Assembly: GCF_001542815.1 (NCBI RefSeq)
Contig: NZ_CP006992.1
Location: forward strand, 592,501-656,500
DNA from: Methylobacterium sp. AMS5
Lineage (GTDB): Bacteria; Pseudomonadota; Alphaproteobacteria; Rhizobiales; Beijerinckiaceae
Direction of reading: 5' to 3'
DNA: 64,000 nucleotides
Shown in pieces: positions 8,146 through 14,793 of the stretch. The translations under genes were made by a program, and so were the position numbers. Within the stretch, counting starts at the first letter, position 1, and each line of letters opens with the position of its first letter. The notes beneath the pieces are model-generated. The model saw only the letters and a program-made list of their open reading frames with translations. It was not told the origin of the DNA and made no database searches.

Positions 8146-9129
8146 ATGACCCCGATCCGCCGGAGACGCCGGGCCGCCGCCTGTCTGCTGCTGGCCCTCT
8201 GCACAGCCGGCCCCGCGCGGGCGCAGAGCGTCGGCTTCGACCCCGCCGATTACGGCCGGGCGCAGCTTCCGCTGCGTCAGACGACCGGCGACGCGGCGGC
8301 CTATGTCGATCAGAACAAGGGGGCGTTCGAGCCGATCAGCGAACTCGACCCGAAGGACGGGCTCGCCGCGCTCGCTCGCCCGATCGGCCGCGTCGACATC
8401 GTTCTGCGCAACAACCGCACCGGGCAGCAGGTCGGCGCCTCCTGCACCGGGGCGCTGCTGCCCGGCGACTCCGTGCTGACCAACCACCATTGCCTGCCGC
8501 AATCGGGCGACCTGACCCCGATCAAGGCGTCGATCCTGATGGATTTCCTGACGCTGGACGGGAAGGGCGCGCGCCGCTTCGAGATCGACCCGAAGCCGGT
8601 CGAGCACGACGCCCGCCTCGACTACGCGCTGGCCCGCGTCGCCGGAAACCCGAGTGCGACCTACGGCACAGTCCGCCTCTCGGGCGAGACAGTTCCGGGC
8701 AACCGCTCGATGCTCGTGATCCATCACCCGCTCGGGCGGCCGAAGGTGATGAGCCGCTTCCGCTGCTTCGCGATGAAGGATCAGGCCGAGGGGCCGGACC
8801 TGCGCCACCGCTGCGACACGCTCGGCGGCTCCTCGGGCTCGCTGATGTTCGACGCCTCCGTGGCCGGTATCGCCCTGCACAAGGAGGGCGGCCTCGACCC
8901 CAAAGATCCGTCGAGCTTCAACAAGGCAACCCGGCTCTCGGCGATCCTCGGGCGCAGCCCCATCCTCGCCGCGATCGCCGCCGGCCAGGGCCGCCCGGTC
9001 GCCGCCGCTTCACCCGCCGGCGACGCGCCGCCCAAAGCGAGTGCGGCGCCCTCCGCCAAACCCGCCGCCCCGCCCGCGGACGGGCCCCTCGACCCCGCGA
9101 GCATGAACGCGATCCTGCGCGGGCGCTGA
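8146..9129 (+). CDS. Exported trypsin-like serine protease
   Basis: A 327-residue protein with an Arg-rich signal peptide (RRRRRAAACLLLALC...ARAQ, cleavage near 27). A chymotrypsin-fold domain follows with the full triad: His115 in VLTNHHC, Asp159 in RLDYALARV and Ser230 in DTLGGSSGSL. Cys100 and Cys116 flank the His as the usual disulfide pair. The C-terminus after residue 285 is an Ala/Pro-rich tail. Family knowledge: glutamyl-endopeptidase or V8-like proteases share the GSSGS type of active site. I chose ATG 8146 for the perfect gaggaggg upstream and the signal peptide; an ATG at 8068 overlaps the previous stop and would add 26 residues. A terminator follows. It is the second protease of this cluster and probably also periplasmic. 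Confidence 0.85.
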   Translation: MTPIRRRRRAAACLLLALCTAGPARAQSVGFDPADYGRAQLPLRQTTGDAAAYVDQNKGAFEPISELDPKDGLAALARPIGRVDIVLRNNRTGQQVGASCTGALLPGDSVLTNHHCLPQSGDLTPIKASILMDFLTLDGKGARRFEIDPKPVEHDARLDYALARVAGNPSATYGTVRLSGETVPGNRSMLVIHHPLGRPKVMSRFRCFAMKDQAEGPDLRHRCDTLGGSSGSLMFDASVAGIALHKEGGLDPKDPSSFNKATRLSAILGRSPILAAIAAGQGRPVAAASPAGDAPPKASAAPSAKPAAPPADGPLDPASMNAILRGR

Positions 9130-9237
9130 GCGGCACCCGGCAAGGTTGCGATATGATGGCACTCGGCTACCACCCCGTTCGAGGCCGCCGGAATCAGCGT
9201 CATCGATCCGTGGCGGGTCGGGGGGTAAGCGGGGCGC

Positions 9238-9260
9238 CGCGAACGCATTCGCGTTTTTTT
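9238..9260 (+). terminator. Rho-independent terminator after the serine protease gene
   Basis: A perfect 6-bp stem CGCGAA/TTCGCG (9238-9243 with 9248-9253), a four-base loop CGCA and an uninterrupted run of seven T (9254-9260). It lies between the protease and the OmpA-like gene, so it probably ends the caspase-to-trypsin transcript. T-runs like this are rare in DNA of this composition. Confidence 0.8.
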
Positions 9261-9352
9261 CTCATAAGCAGGCGGCAAAAGCCGCTCTGCGAAGTCCAGG
9301 GATGCGGGGGGACGGGGCCGCGGCAAGGCCTCTTGAGACGGAGACGAAAGCC

Positions 9353-10201
9353 ATGGGGGCAATCGAGGGGACAGCCGCGCCTGCGCGCGGTGCAGGCGGA
9401 AAGGCCGGGGAAGCGGCGCCGGCATGGCGTCGGCGTCTCGGCCCGACTCTGGCGGCGAGCGTCATCCTCGCCGTCGCACCCGCCCGTGCCAACCCGCTGA
9501 CCGAGGCGCCGGGCACCCGCACACCCGCCGCCGAGGCGGAGGCGCCGCCGGCCCGTGACGAGGCCGCCGAGCAGGCCGAAGCCGGGGCGGTGAACCCGTC
9601 CGCGAACGCGATCATCTGCTCGCTCGCCCCCTTCGCCGACGGCAATCCGGGCCGTCCCGCCGCGCCGGTCGCGGTCTCGCCCGGCGATGGCGGCCCGAGC
9701 CTGCGGGTCGATCCCGCCCGCTCGGTCGATCTTACCGTGTTCTTCGCCTACGACAGCGCCCGCCTGACGCCGAAGGCGCGCGTCCAGCTCGAACCGCTGG
9801 GCCAAGCGCTGCAATCCCGCGATCTGGCCGCCCACGGCTTCCTCATCGCCGGACACACCGATGCCGCGGGCGGGCTCGGCTACAACCGGCGCCTGTCGCT
9901 CGCCCGCGCCCGTGCGGTGAAGGCCCATCTCGCCGAGGCCTACGGCATCGATCCGCGCCGCCTTCGCATCCACGGCTGGGGTCCGTCCCGGCCGAAGGAT
10001 CCGGCCCAGCCCCTCGCGCGGATCAACCGGCGGGTCGAGGTGAGCCTGATCGTGCCCCTGCGAAGCGGCGCCCTGCGCTTCGTCCTGCCCGCTGCCGCGG
10101 AAGGCTGCGGGGCGAACGGGCTCGGCGATCCGCGCCGCCGCCTCCCGCTCGACCTCGACGATTTCGACGCGGCGCCGACGCCGCTGCCCTGCACCGAATG
10201 A
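9353..10201 (+). CDS. OmpA/MotB C-terminal domain protein, exported
   Basis: A 282-residue protein. A signal or anchor segment lies at about 28-48 (LGPTLAASVILAVAPARANP). An acidic Ala/Pro linker leads to an OmpA-like peptidoglycan-binding domain at about 125-235: FFAYDSARLTPKA, then the hallmark AGHTDAAGGLGYNRRLSLARARAVKAHL and RRLRIHGWGPSRP...NRRVEV, with the Asp and Arg residues that bind diaminopimelate in the family. It would tether to the cell wall. ATG 9353 is taken after the terminator; upstream frame is open but lacks a signal. It overlaps a possible start of the next gene (ATGA at 10198). Confidence 0.85.
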   Translation: MGAIEGTAAPARGAGGKAGEAAPAWRRRLGPTLAASVILAVAPARANPLTEAPGTRTPAAEAEAPPARDEAAEQAEAGAVNPSANAIICSLAPFADGNPGRPAAPVAVSPGDGGPSLRVDPARSVDLTVFFAYDSARLTPKARVQLEPLGQALQSRDLAAHGFLIAGHTDAAGGLGYNRRLSLARARAVKAHLAEAYGIDPRRLRIHGWGPSRPKDPAQPLARINRRVEVSLIVPLRSGALRFVLPAAAEGCGANGLGDPRRRLPLDLDDFDAAPTPLPCTE

Positions 10202-10239
10202 CCCTCGCGACATCACCGCCGACCCACAGGATGCCTCCG

Positions 10240-11196
10240 ATGCTGCGCATACCCGCCCGAACGCTCGCCACCCTCGCCCTGATCGGCGGCGCCCTCCTCG
10301 GCTTCGCCGCGCAGGCCGAGGCGCAGACCCGGCCGAATATCGTCGTGATGGGCGAGGATGCCGACGAGGATTCCGTGCCCCGCGGCAACCGCATCTTCCA
10401 GCGGGTGATCGCCGAACTCTCCGAAACGATGAACCTGCGCGGCTACAACGTCTACGACGAGACCGCGGTGGCGATGGGCATCACCCAGGCCAACCGGGTC
10501 CGCCGCCGCGATGCGGAGCTGATCGAGGTCGCTCGCGCGGTCCAGAACCCGCCGCTCGACGTGGTGGCGGTGTTCCAGGTCTACGCTTCGGCCTCGAAAT
10601 CGGGCTATTCCGACATCGTGCGGCCGGAGGTGCGCATCCCCGGCCGGCTCCTCAATGTGCGCACCGGACAATCGCTCGGCGCCTTCGAGGTGGCGGGGCT
10701 GCAGCTTCCGCCCCTGCCCCAGGGCTGCGACCGGGAATGTCTGCTCGAACGGGTGGGCGCCGAGGCCAAAAGCATCGCCGCCGACGTCGCCACCGCGCTC
10801 ACGGCCAAGCTCGACGGCGTGATCGCCCCCCGCCGCGGCGCCGATGCCGGTGCGCCTGCGAACGCCCTTCCGAACGCGCTTCCCGGCACCGAGTCCCCGC
10901 CCGCGGCAGCAGGTGAATCCTGCGGCGGCCTGCCGACGGCCTATGTCGTGCGCCTCAGCGGGTTCTCGCCGCAGGAGGTGCAGGCGGCGGAGGAGTACAT
11001 GGCCGCCTTCCGCTGCTACGAGCACCATCGCCCGGTGCGCTCCTCCGGCGCCACCGCCGAGTACTGGTACGAGACCCGCTCCGAATCGGCGCGGCTCGGC
11101 CGCAACCTGCGCCTGATGCTCGAGCACATGAGCGCGCCGGGGCAGGTCCAGTTCTCCGGCAACACCTTCGTCGTCAGCCGCGTCGCCACCCGCTGA
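10240..11196 (+). CDS. Exported protein of unknown family, possibly CsgG/FlgO-like fold
   Basis: A 318-residue protein with a signal peptide (MLRIPARTLATLALIGGALLGF then AQAEAQ). The mature N-terminal half (IVVMGED..., FQRVIAELSETMNLRGYNVYDET, LDVVAVFQVYAS, RLLNVRTGQSLGAFEV) has the strand/helix order of envelope proteins that bind a dynamic target, such as CsgG, FlgO or LpoB; this is fold inference only. The C-terminal 100 residues contain Cys pairs and end in a small alpha/beta unit. Three starts are possible: ATG 10198 overlaps the OmpA-like stop, ATG 10231, and ATG 10240, which has an AGG at a 9-base spacing. I use 10240. Confidence 0.72.
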   Translation: MLRIPARTLATLALIGGALLGFAAQAEAQTRPNIVVMGEDADEDSVPRGNRIFQRVIAELSETMNLRGYNVYDETAVAMGITQANRVRRRDAELIEVARAVQNPPLDVVAVFQVYASASKSGYSDIVRPEVRIPGRLLNVRTGQSLGAFEVAGLQLPPLPQGCDRECLLERVGAEAKSIAADVATALTAKLDGVIAPRRGADAGAPANALPNALPGTESPPAAAGESCGGLPTAYVVRLSGFSPQEVQAAEEYMAAFRCYEHHRPVRSSGATAEYWYETRSESARLGRNLRLMLEHMSAPGQVQFSGNTFVVSRVATR

Positions 11197-11412
11197 CCCC
11201 GGTGCCGGACATGGCCGAGGCAGCCTCGCAGGCGGGGTGGCCGACGCTGTGCCTCACATGGCCAGCCCGCGAGATCGCGATCCACGACGACCGGTTCGAA
11301 CTTGACCGGTTCGGTCCCGGCGCCACGCGGATCCACGGATGGCGCTGTGGCCCGGACGCACCGCAGCCGATACCCTCGACGCGCTTCTGCACGCCGCCTT
11401 CGGAGAGACCCC

Positions 11413-12414
11413 ATGACCGATCGCACCCCGCTGCGCCGCACCCTCGCCCGCCTCGTCCCCGGCCGGTGGGCCCGGCGCGGCCTGTTCGCCGGGCTGATGA
11501 GCGCGCTGACGGCCTCTTCGGCGCCGGTCCTCGCGGCCGAGCCGGTCTTCCCGCCCGCCGGCTCGCTCGGCCTCGCTCCGCCGCCCGGCATGAAGCCGGC
11601 CGCGAGGTTTTCGGGTTTCGAGCACCGCTCCGGCGCCTCGATCGTCCTCGTGGAGATGCCGCCGGAGGCCTGGGATCAGATCAACGGGAAGTTCACGCCC
11701 GAGGCCATGGCGCCCTCCGGCTTCCGGGTGAAGGGCGGACCCGAGCCACTGACCGTCGCGGGTGGCGAGGGCTTCGTCCTGCGGGGAATGCAGGGTGCCA
11801 ACGGGCTCACCTACACCAAGTGGGTCGCCGTGGTGCGCGGCACCTCCGGCACCGGGCTCGTCACCGTGCAGGTGCCCGAGACGGCGGCCAAGCAGGTGCC
11901 GGCTCCGGCGGTCGAGGCGGCCCTGCGCACGATCGCCTTCCGGCCCAAGGCGAGCCTCGCCGATCAGGTCGCGGCCCTTCCCTACACCGTCGGCGACACC
12001 GCAGGCTTCCGCCCGATGGGGGTGTTCGCCGGCAACGGCCTCCTCCTGACCGAGGGGCCGAAGGACATCGATCCCGAGCGCGAGCAGCCGGTGGTCATCG
12101 TCGCGCCCTCGCTGGGTCAGGCGCCGGCGCCGGCGGGGGCGGAGGTCGCCTACGCCCGCCGGATCTTCACCACGCAGAAGGATCTGAAGGACGTGGCGAT
12201 CACCGACGAAGCGCGCAGCACCCGTGGCGGCGCCGTCGTGGTGCGCCTGCGCGGCACGGGCATCGATGCCAGGAACGGGCGGACGCTCGGCATGACCCAG
12301 ACGACGGTGTTCGAAGGCGGGCGCTATATGCGCGTGATCGGCTTCGCCGATGCCGGCCGGGCCGACGCGCTGGCTCGTGCCGAGCGCGTCGCCGCTTCGG
12401 TCGCGATGCGCTGA
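11413..12414 (+). CDS. Exported protein of unknown function
   Basis: A 333-residue protein with a long Arg-rich n-region and hydrophobic core (GLFAGLMSALTASSAPVLA, cleavage near residue 45). The mature part contains PPPGMKPAARFSGFEHRSGASIVLVEMPPEAW, then two halves with similar strand patterns (GLVTVQVPE... and VVVRLRGTG...), suggesting an internally duplicated beta domain. ATG 11413 follows ggagag at a proper distance; an ATG at 11302 is open but adds 37 Arg-rich residues. No family is recognised. Position suggests that it belongs to the envelope cluster. Confidence 0.72.
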   Translation: MTDRTPLRRTLARLVPGRWARRGLFAGLMSALTASSAPVLAAEPVFPPAGSLGLAPPPGMKPAARFSGFEHRSGASIVLVEMPPEAWDQINGKFTPEAMAPSGFRVKGGPEPLTVAGGEGFVLRGMQGANGLTYTKWVAVVRGTSGTGLVTVQVPETAAKQVPAPAVEAALRTIAFRPKASLADQVAALPYTVGDTAGFRPMGVFAGNGLLLTEGPKDIDPEREQPVVIVAPSLGQAPAPAGAEVAYARRIFTTQKDLKDVAITDEARSTRGGAVVVRLRGTGIDARNGRTLGMTQTTVFEGGRYMRVIGFADAGRADALARAERVAASVAMR

Positions 12415-12465
12415 GCCCTCGTGCCGCGATCCCCCGTTCGCTTCGTCCAGACCGAGAACGCTTCC

Positions 12466-13233
12466 GTGAGCCACCCCCATTCGATCCCCCGGCCGGGCCT
12501 TCGGTCACGCGGCCTGATCCTGCTGGCACTTCTCGCTGCCACCACGGGCGCCGCACGGGCGCAGGATCGGGAGGCCTCCGCGAAGAACGAGTGCCGGCGC
12601 ACGCCCTCGCTCTCCGAGGGACCGGCCCTCGGCTTCGGGCGGATCACCGCGACGGGCCGCACCCCCTTCGTCAGGGACGGGCTCGCGCAGAACGGCTGCC
12701 CCGATGCCAGCGCGGAATGCCGCGAGCGGGCCTATCTGGTGACCGGCGACCCCGTGATCCTGGGCGAGCGCCGCGGCGGCTATGTCTGCGCCAGCTACCG
12801 CGGCGCGAAGGGCGATTTGGCCCGGACCGGCTGGATCCCGGCCGACGCCGTGGCGGCCGAGCCGCCGGCCCCGGTCGCGCTCGACGACTGGCTCGGCACC
12901 TGGACCCAGGCGGAAGGGCGCATTCAGGTGAAGCCGGGGGACAAGCCCGGCGCGCTCGCGATCTCGGGCGAGGCGACCTGGGGCCTCGGCGATCACGAGC
13001 GGGTGAAGCGCGGCGGCGTTCATCTCGGCGAGATCTCCGGCACGGTCACGCCCAGGGGCGACGGCGCCAGCTTCGCCATGGGTGAGAAAGAGACCCTGCC
13101 GGTCGAGAAGGGCGGCGCGTCCGATTGCAAGGTCTGGCTGCGGCGCCTCGGCCCCTGGCTCGTGGTGGAGGACAACCTCGCCTGCGGCGGCATGAACGTC
13201 ACCTTCCGCGGCGTCTACCGGCGCGAACCGTGA
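12466..13233 (+). CDS. Exported protein of unknown function, Cys-rich
   Basis: A 255-residue protein with a signal peptide (LRSRGLILLALLAATTGAARAQ). The mature part has about seven cysteines (for example KNECRR, QNGCPDASAECRER, YVCASY, SDCKVW, NLACGG), likely disulfide-bonded in the periplasm. Residues about 125-250 form a beta-rich unit (LDDWLGTWTQAEGRIQV ... VTFRGVYRRE) reminiscent of lipocalin-like or calycin proteins, by strand pattern only. The GTG at 12466 is preferred; a GTG at 12421 would add 15 residues. The gene follows the previous stop closely. Confidence 0.7.
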   Translation: MSHPHSIPRPGLRSRGLILLALLAATTGAARAQDREASAKNECRRTPSLSEGPALGFGRITATGRTPFVRDGLAQNGCPDASAECRERAYLVTGDPVILGERRGGYVCASYRGAKGDLARTGWIPADAVAAEPPAPVALDDWLGTWTQAEGRIQVKPGDKPGALAISGEATWGLGDHERVKRGGVHLGEISGTVTPRGDGASFAMGEKETLPVEKGGASDCKVWLRRLGPWLVVEDNLACGGMNVTFRGVYRREP

Positions 13234-13258
13234 CGGGGTGCAGGCGATGGGACCGGGC

Positions 13259-13705
13259 ATGACGGAGCACGGCCGGGAAACCCTTCGCCGCCTCGGCGCC
13301 CGGGCGCGGCGAGACTTCTCGCGCGCGCACATGTCGGACACGACGTGGCGCAAGCGTCTCTGCGCCCTCGACGAAGCTGGCTTCGGCCGGGGGCAGATCA
13401 TCGTGCAGTTCATCGCTTGTCCCGGGCCGCGGGTCATGACCCGGCCGACGCGGGCCGACCTCTGGCCGCCGCGGCCTTCCGTCGATTCGATCGCGGTCGG
13501 CCCGTTCGAGCTGCGCGCCATCGCGTGGCGCGAGCGACCCACCCTCGCCCGATGGCCCAGCCGGGACGGACGCCCCGTACCCACCGTCCCCCAGGACGGG
13601 GCGCACGCCCGCGCGGTGCCGGAGGTCCTCGGTCGCCTCCCCCTGGAGGAGACGGAGCAGGGATTGCCCATCCTCGGCTTTAGCGGCCGGTGGAGCGAGA
13701 CATGA
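13259..13705 (+). CDS. Hypothetical protein, coupled to the downstream lipoprotein
   Basis: A 148-residue protein with no signal peptide or membrane segment. The N-terminal 40 residues are basic (RETLRRLGARARRDF); the core contains WRKRLCALDEAGFGRGQIIVQFI and VGPFELRAIAWRE. No family is identified with confidence. The stop overlaps the start of the lipoprotein gene (ATGA at 13702), which supports a real frame. ATG 13259 is used; ATG 13331 is an alternative that would trim the basic leader. Confidence 0.5.
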   Translation: MTEHGRETLRRLGARARRDFSRAHMSDTTWRKRLCALDEAGFGRGQIIVQFIACPGPRVMTRPTRADLWPPRPSVDSIAVGPFELRAIAWRERPTLARWPSRDGRPVPTVPQDGAHARAVPEVLGRLPLEETEQGLPILGFSGRWSET

Positions 13706-14127
13706 TCCGGCGCGCTTTTCTCGTCGCCCTCGCCACCGGTCCAATACTCGCGGCCTGCTCATTCCCGCCGACGACGATGACGCCGGAGGCCGTCGAGGCC
13801 TTTCTCGCAACGCCCCTGCCGCCTGGCCGCCGCGACCTGCGGACCTACACCGAGGCGGGTATCGACCGGCTGGTCCTGCTGCGCCTCGACGCGCCGGAGG
13901 CGGAAGCCGACGCCTTCGCCGCCCGCCTCATACCGGACGGTCTCGAAGCGGGCGTCGATCCGGGGCTCGGCTTGCTGAGCACGTCGTTCGAGGGCTGGAT
14001 CGCGACGCCGCCGGAGGGAAGCTTCGGCGGCGAGGCGCCGTACGACGGGCGGCGGTCGGTGAAGGTCGTCGTCGCGCCGGCCGAACCCGGCTGGCGGCGG
14101 ATCTGGGTCGCGAGCTTCACCCTATGA
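13702..14127 (+). CDS. Small lipoprotein
   Basis: A 141-residue protein whose N-terminus is a lipoprotein signal: MIRR, a hydrophobic core, and lipobox LAAC with Cys19 as the lipidation site. The mature part has an AEADAFAARL helix and several beta strands and ends WRRIWVASFTL. The start ATG overlaps the previous stop and has GGAG six bases upstream. No family recognised. It is likely anchored to the inner leaflet of the outer membrane or to the inner membrane. Confidence 0.72.
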   Translation: MIRRAFLVALATGPILAACSFPPTTMTPEAVEAFLATPLPPGRRDLRTYTEAGIDRLVLLRLDAPEAEADAFAARLIPDGLEAGVDPGLGLLSTSFEGWIATPPEGSFGGEAPYDGRRSVKVVVAPAEPGWRRIWVASFTL

Positions 14128-14224
14128 GCCCCGCATGCCGGCAGCATCGCGTCACCCGAAGCGGAACGTCAGGTGGTGCAGAACGGATCGGCGAGGACTT
14201 GACCTTCCGCGGAGAAGCCGGCGC

Positions 14225-14488
14225 ATGATGCTCGCCGTGACCGCCCTCGTGTGGACGCCGGCCCTGCTGTTCGCGCTCGGCTTCGGGCTGGCCCGCCTCA
14301 CCGGCTGCCGGGTGGACGAGGGAAGCGCGCATCCCTGCCTCGTCGCCGGCATCGATATCGGCGGCCTGCTCTACACCCTGCTGATGATGGGCTGGCTGGT
14401 CATCCTGGCCCTGCCCTTCATGCTGCTGACGGGTCTGATCTGGCTCGGCATCGGCCTGCGGGCACTCGCGAGCACGTGGCTGTCGTGA
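14225..14488 (+). CDS. Small two-helix membrane protein
   Basis: An 87-residue protein with two hydrophobic segments: residues about 3-23 (AVTALVWTPALLFALGFGLARL) and 42-75 (GGLLYTLLMMGWLVILALPFMLLTGLIWLGI), joined by a loop with two cysteines (Cys28 and Cys38 region). ATG 14225 follows ggagaa at good spacing. The stop overlaps a GTG start of the next small frame (GTGA). No family is recognised. Confidence 0.65.
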   Translation: MMLAVTALVWTPALLFALGFGLARLTGCRVDEGSAHPCLVAGIDIGGLLYTLLMMGWLVILALPFMLLTGLIWLGIGLRALASTWLS

Positions 14489-14793
14489 GGCCGTTGCCGC
14501 GCCGGTCTTCGCGCGTAATCCGAAGAATCGGCCACCGGTTCGTCGAAAGAATCCGCCACACCCTCACCCCGACCGGCGCGGACGGACACAGCCGGCGCCT
14601 GTTCTTCGCCTACAGCTCCCAGAATGAGCCGCCCGAGGTCGATCGCGACATGATCTTCGCCGGCGACAGCGTGTTCAGCGCGGACGACTGCGCGCTCTCC
14701 GAAGAACGGGCACCGCTTGCGCCGCCTCGCCCGATCGGAGAAGGACGGCCGCTCGACATTCCCTGCCACTGCGACCGAGGCCTGATCCCGTGA
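14485..14793 (+). CDS. Hypothetical protein overlapping both neighbours by 4 bases
   Basis: A 102-codon frame starting at GTG 14485, inside the stop of the two-helix membrane gene, and ending inside the GTG start of tex (GTGA at 14790). The N-terminal 35 residues are basic (RPLPRRSSRVIRRIGHRF); the rest is acidic with YSSQNEPPEVDRDMIFAGDSVFSADDC. Third codon positions are mostly G or C, as in real genes here, and the double 4-base overlap is the pattern of a coupled operon. No family is recognised. If the frame is not real, this stretch is about 300 bases of untranslated DNA in front of tex. Confidence 0.5.
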   Translation: MRPLPRRSSRVIRRIGHRFVERIRHTLTPTGADGHSRRLFFAYSSQNEPPEVDRDMIFAGDSVFSADDCALSEERAPLAPPRPIGEGRPLDIPCHCDRGLIP

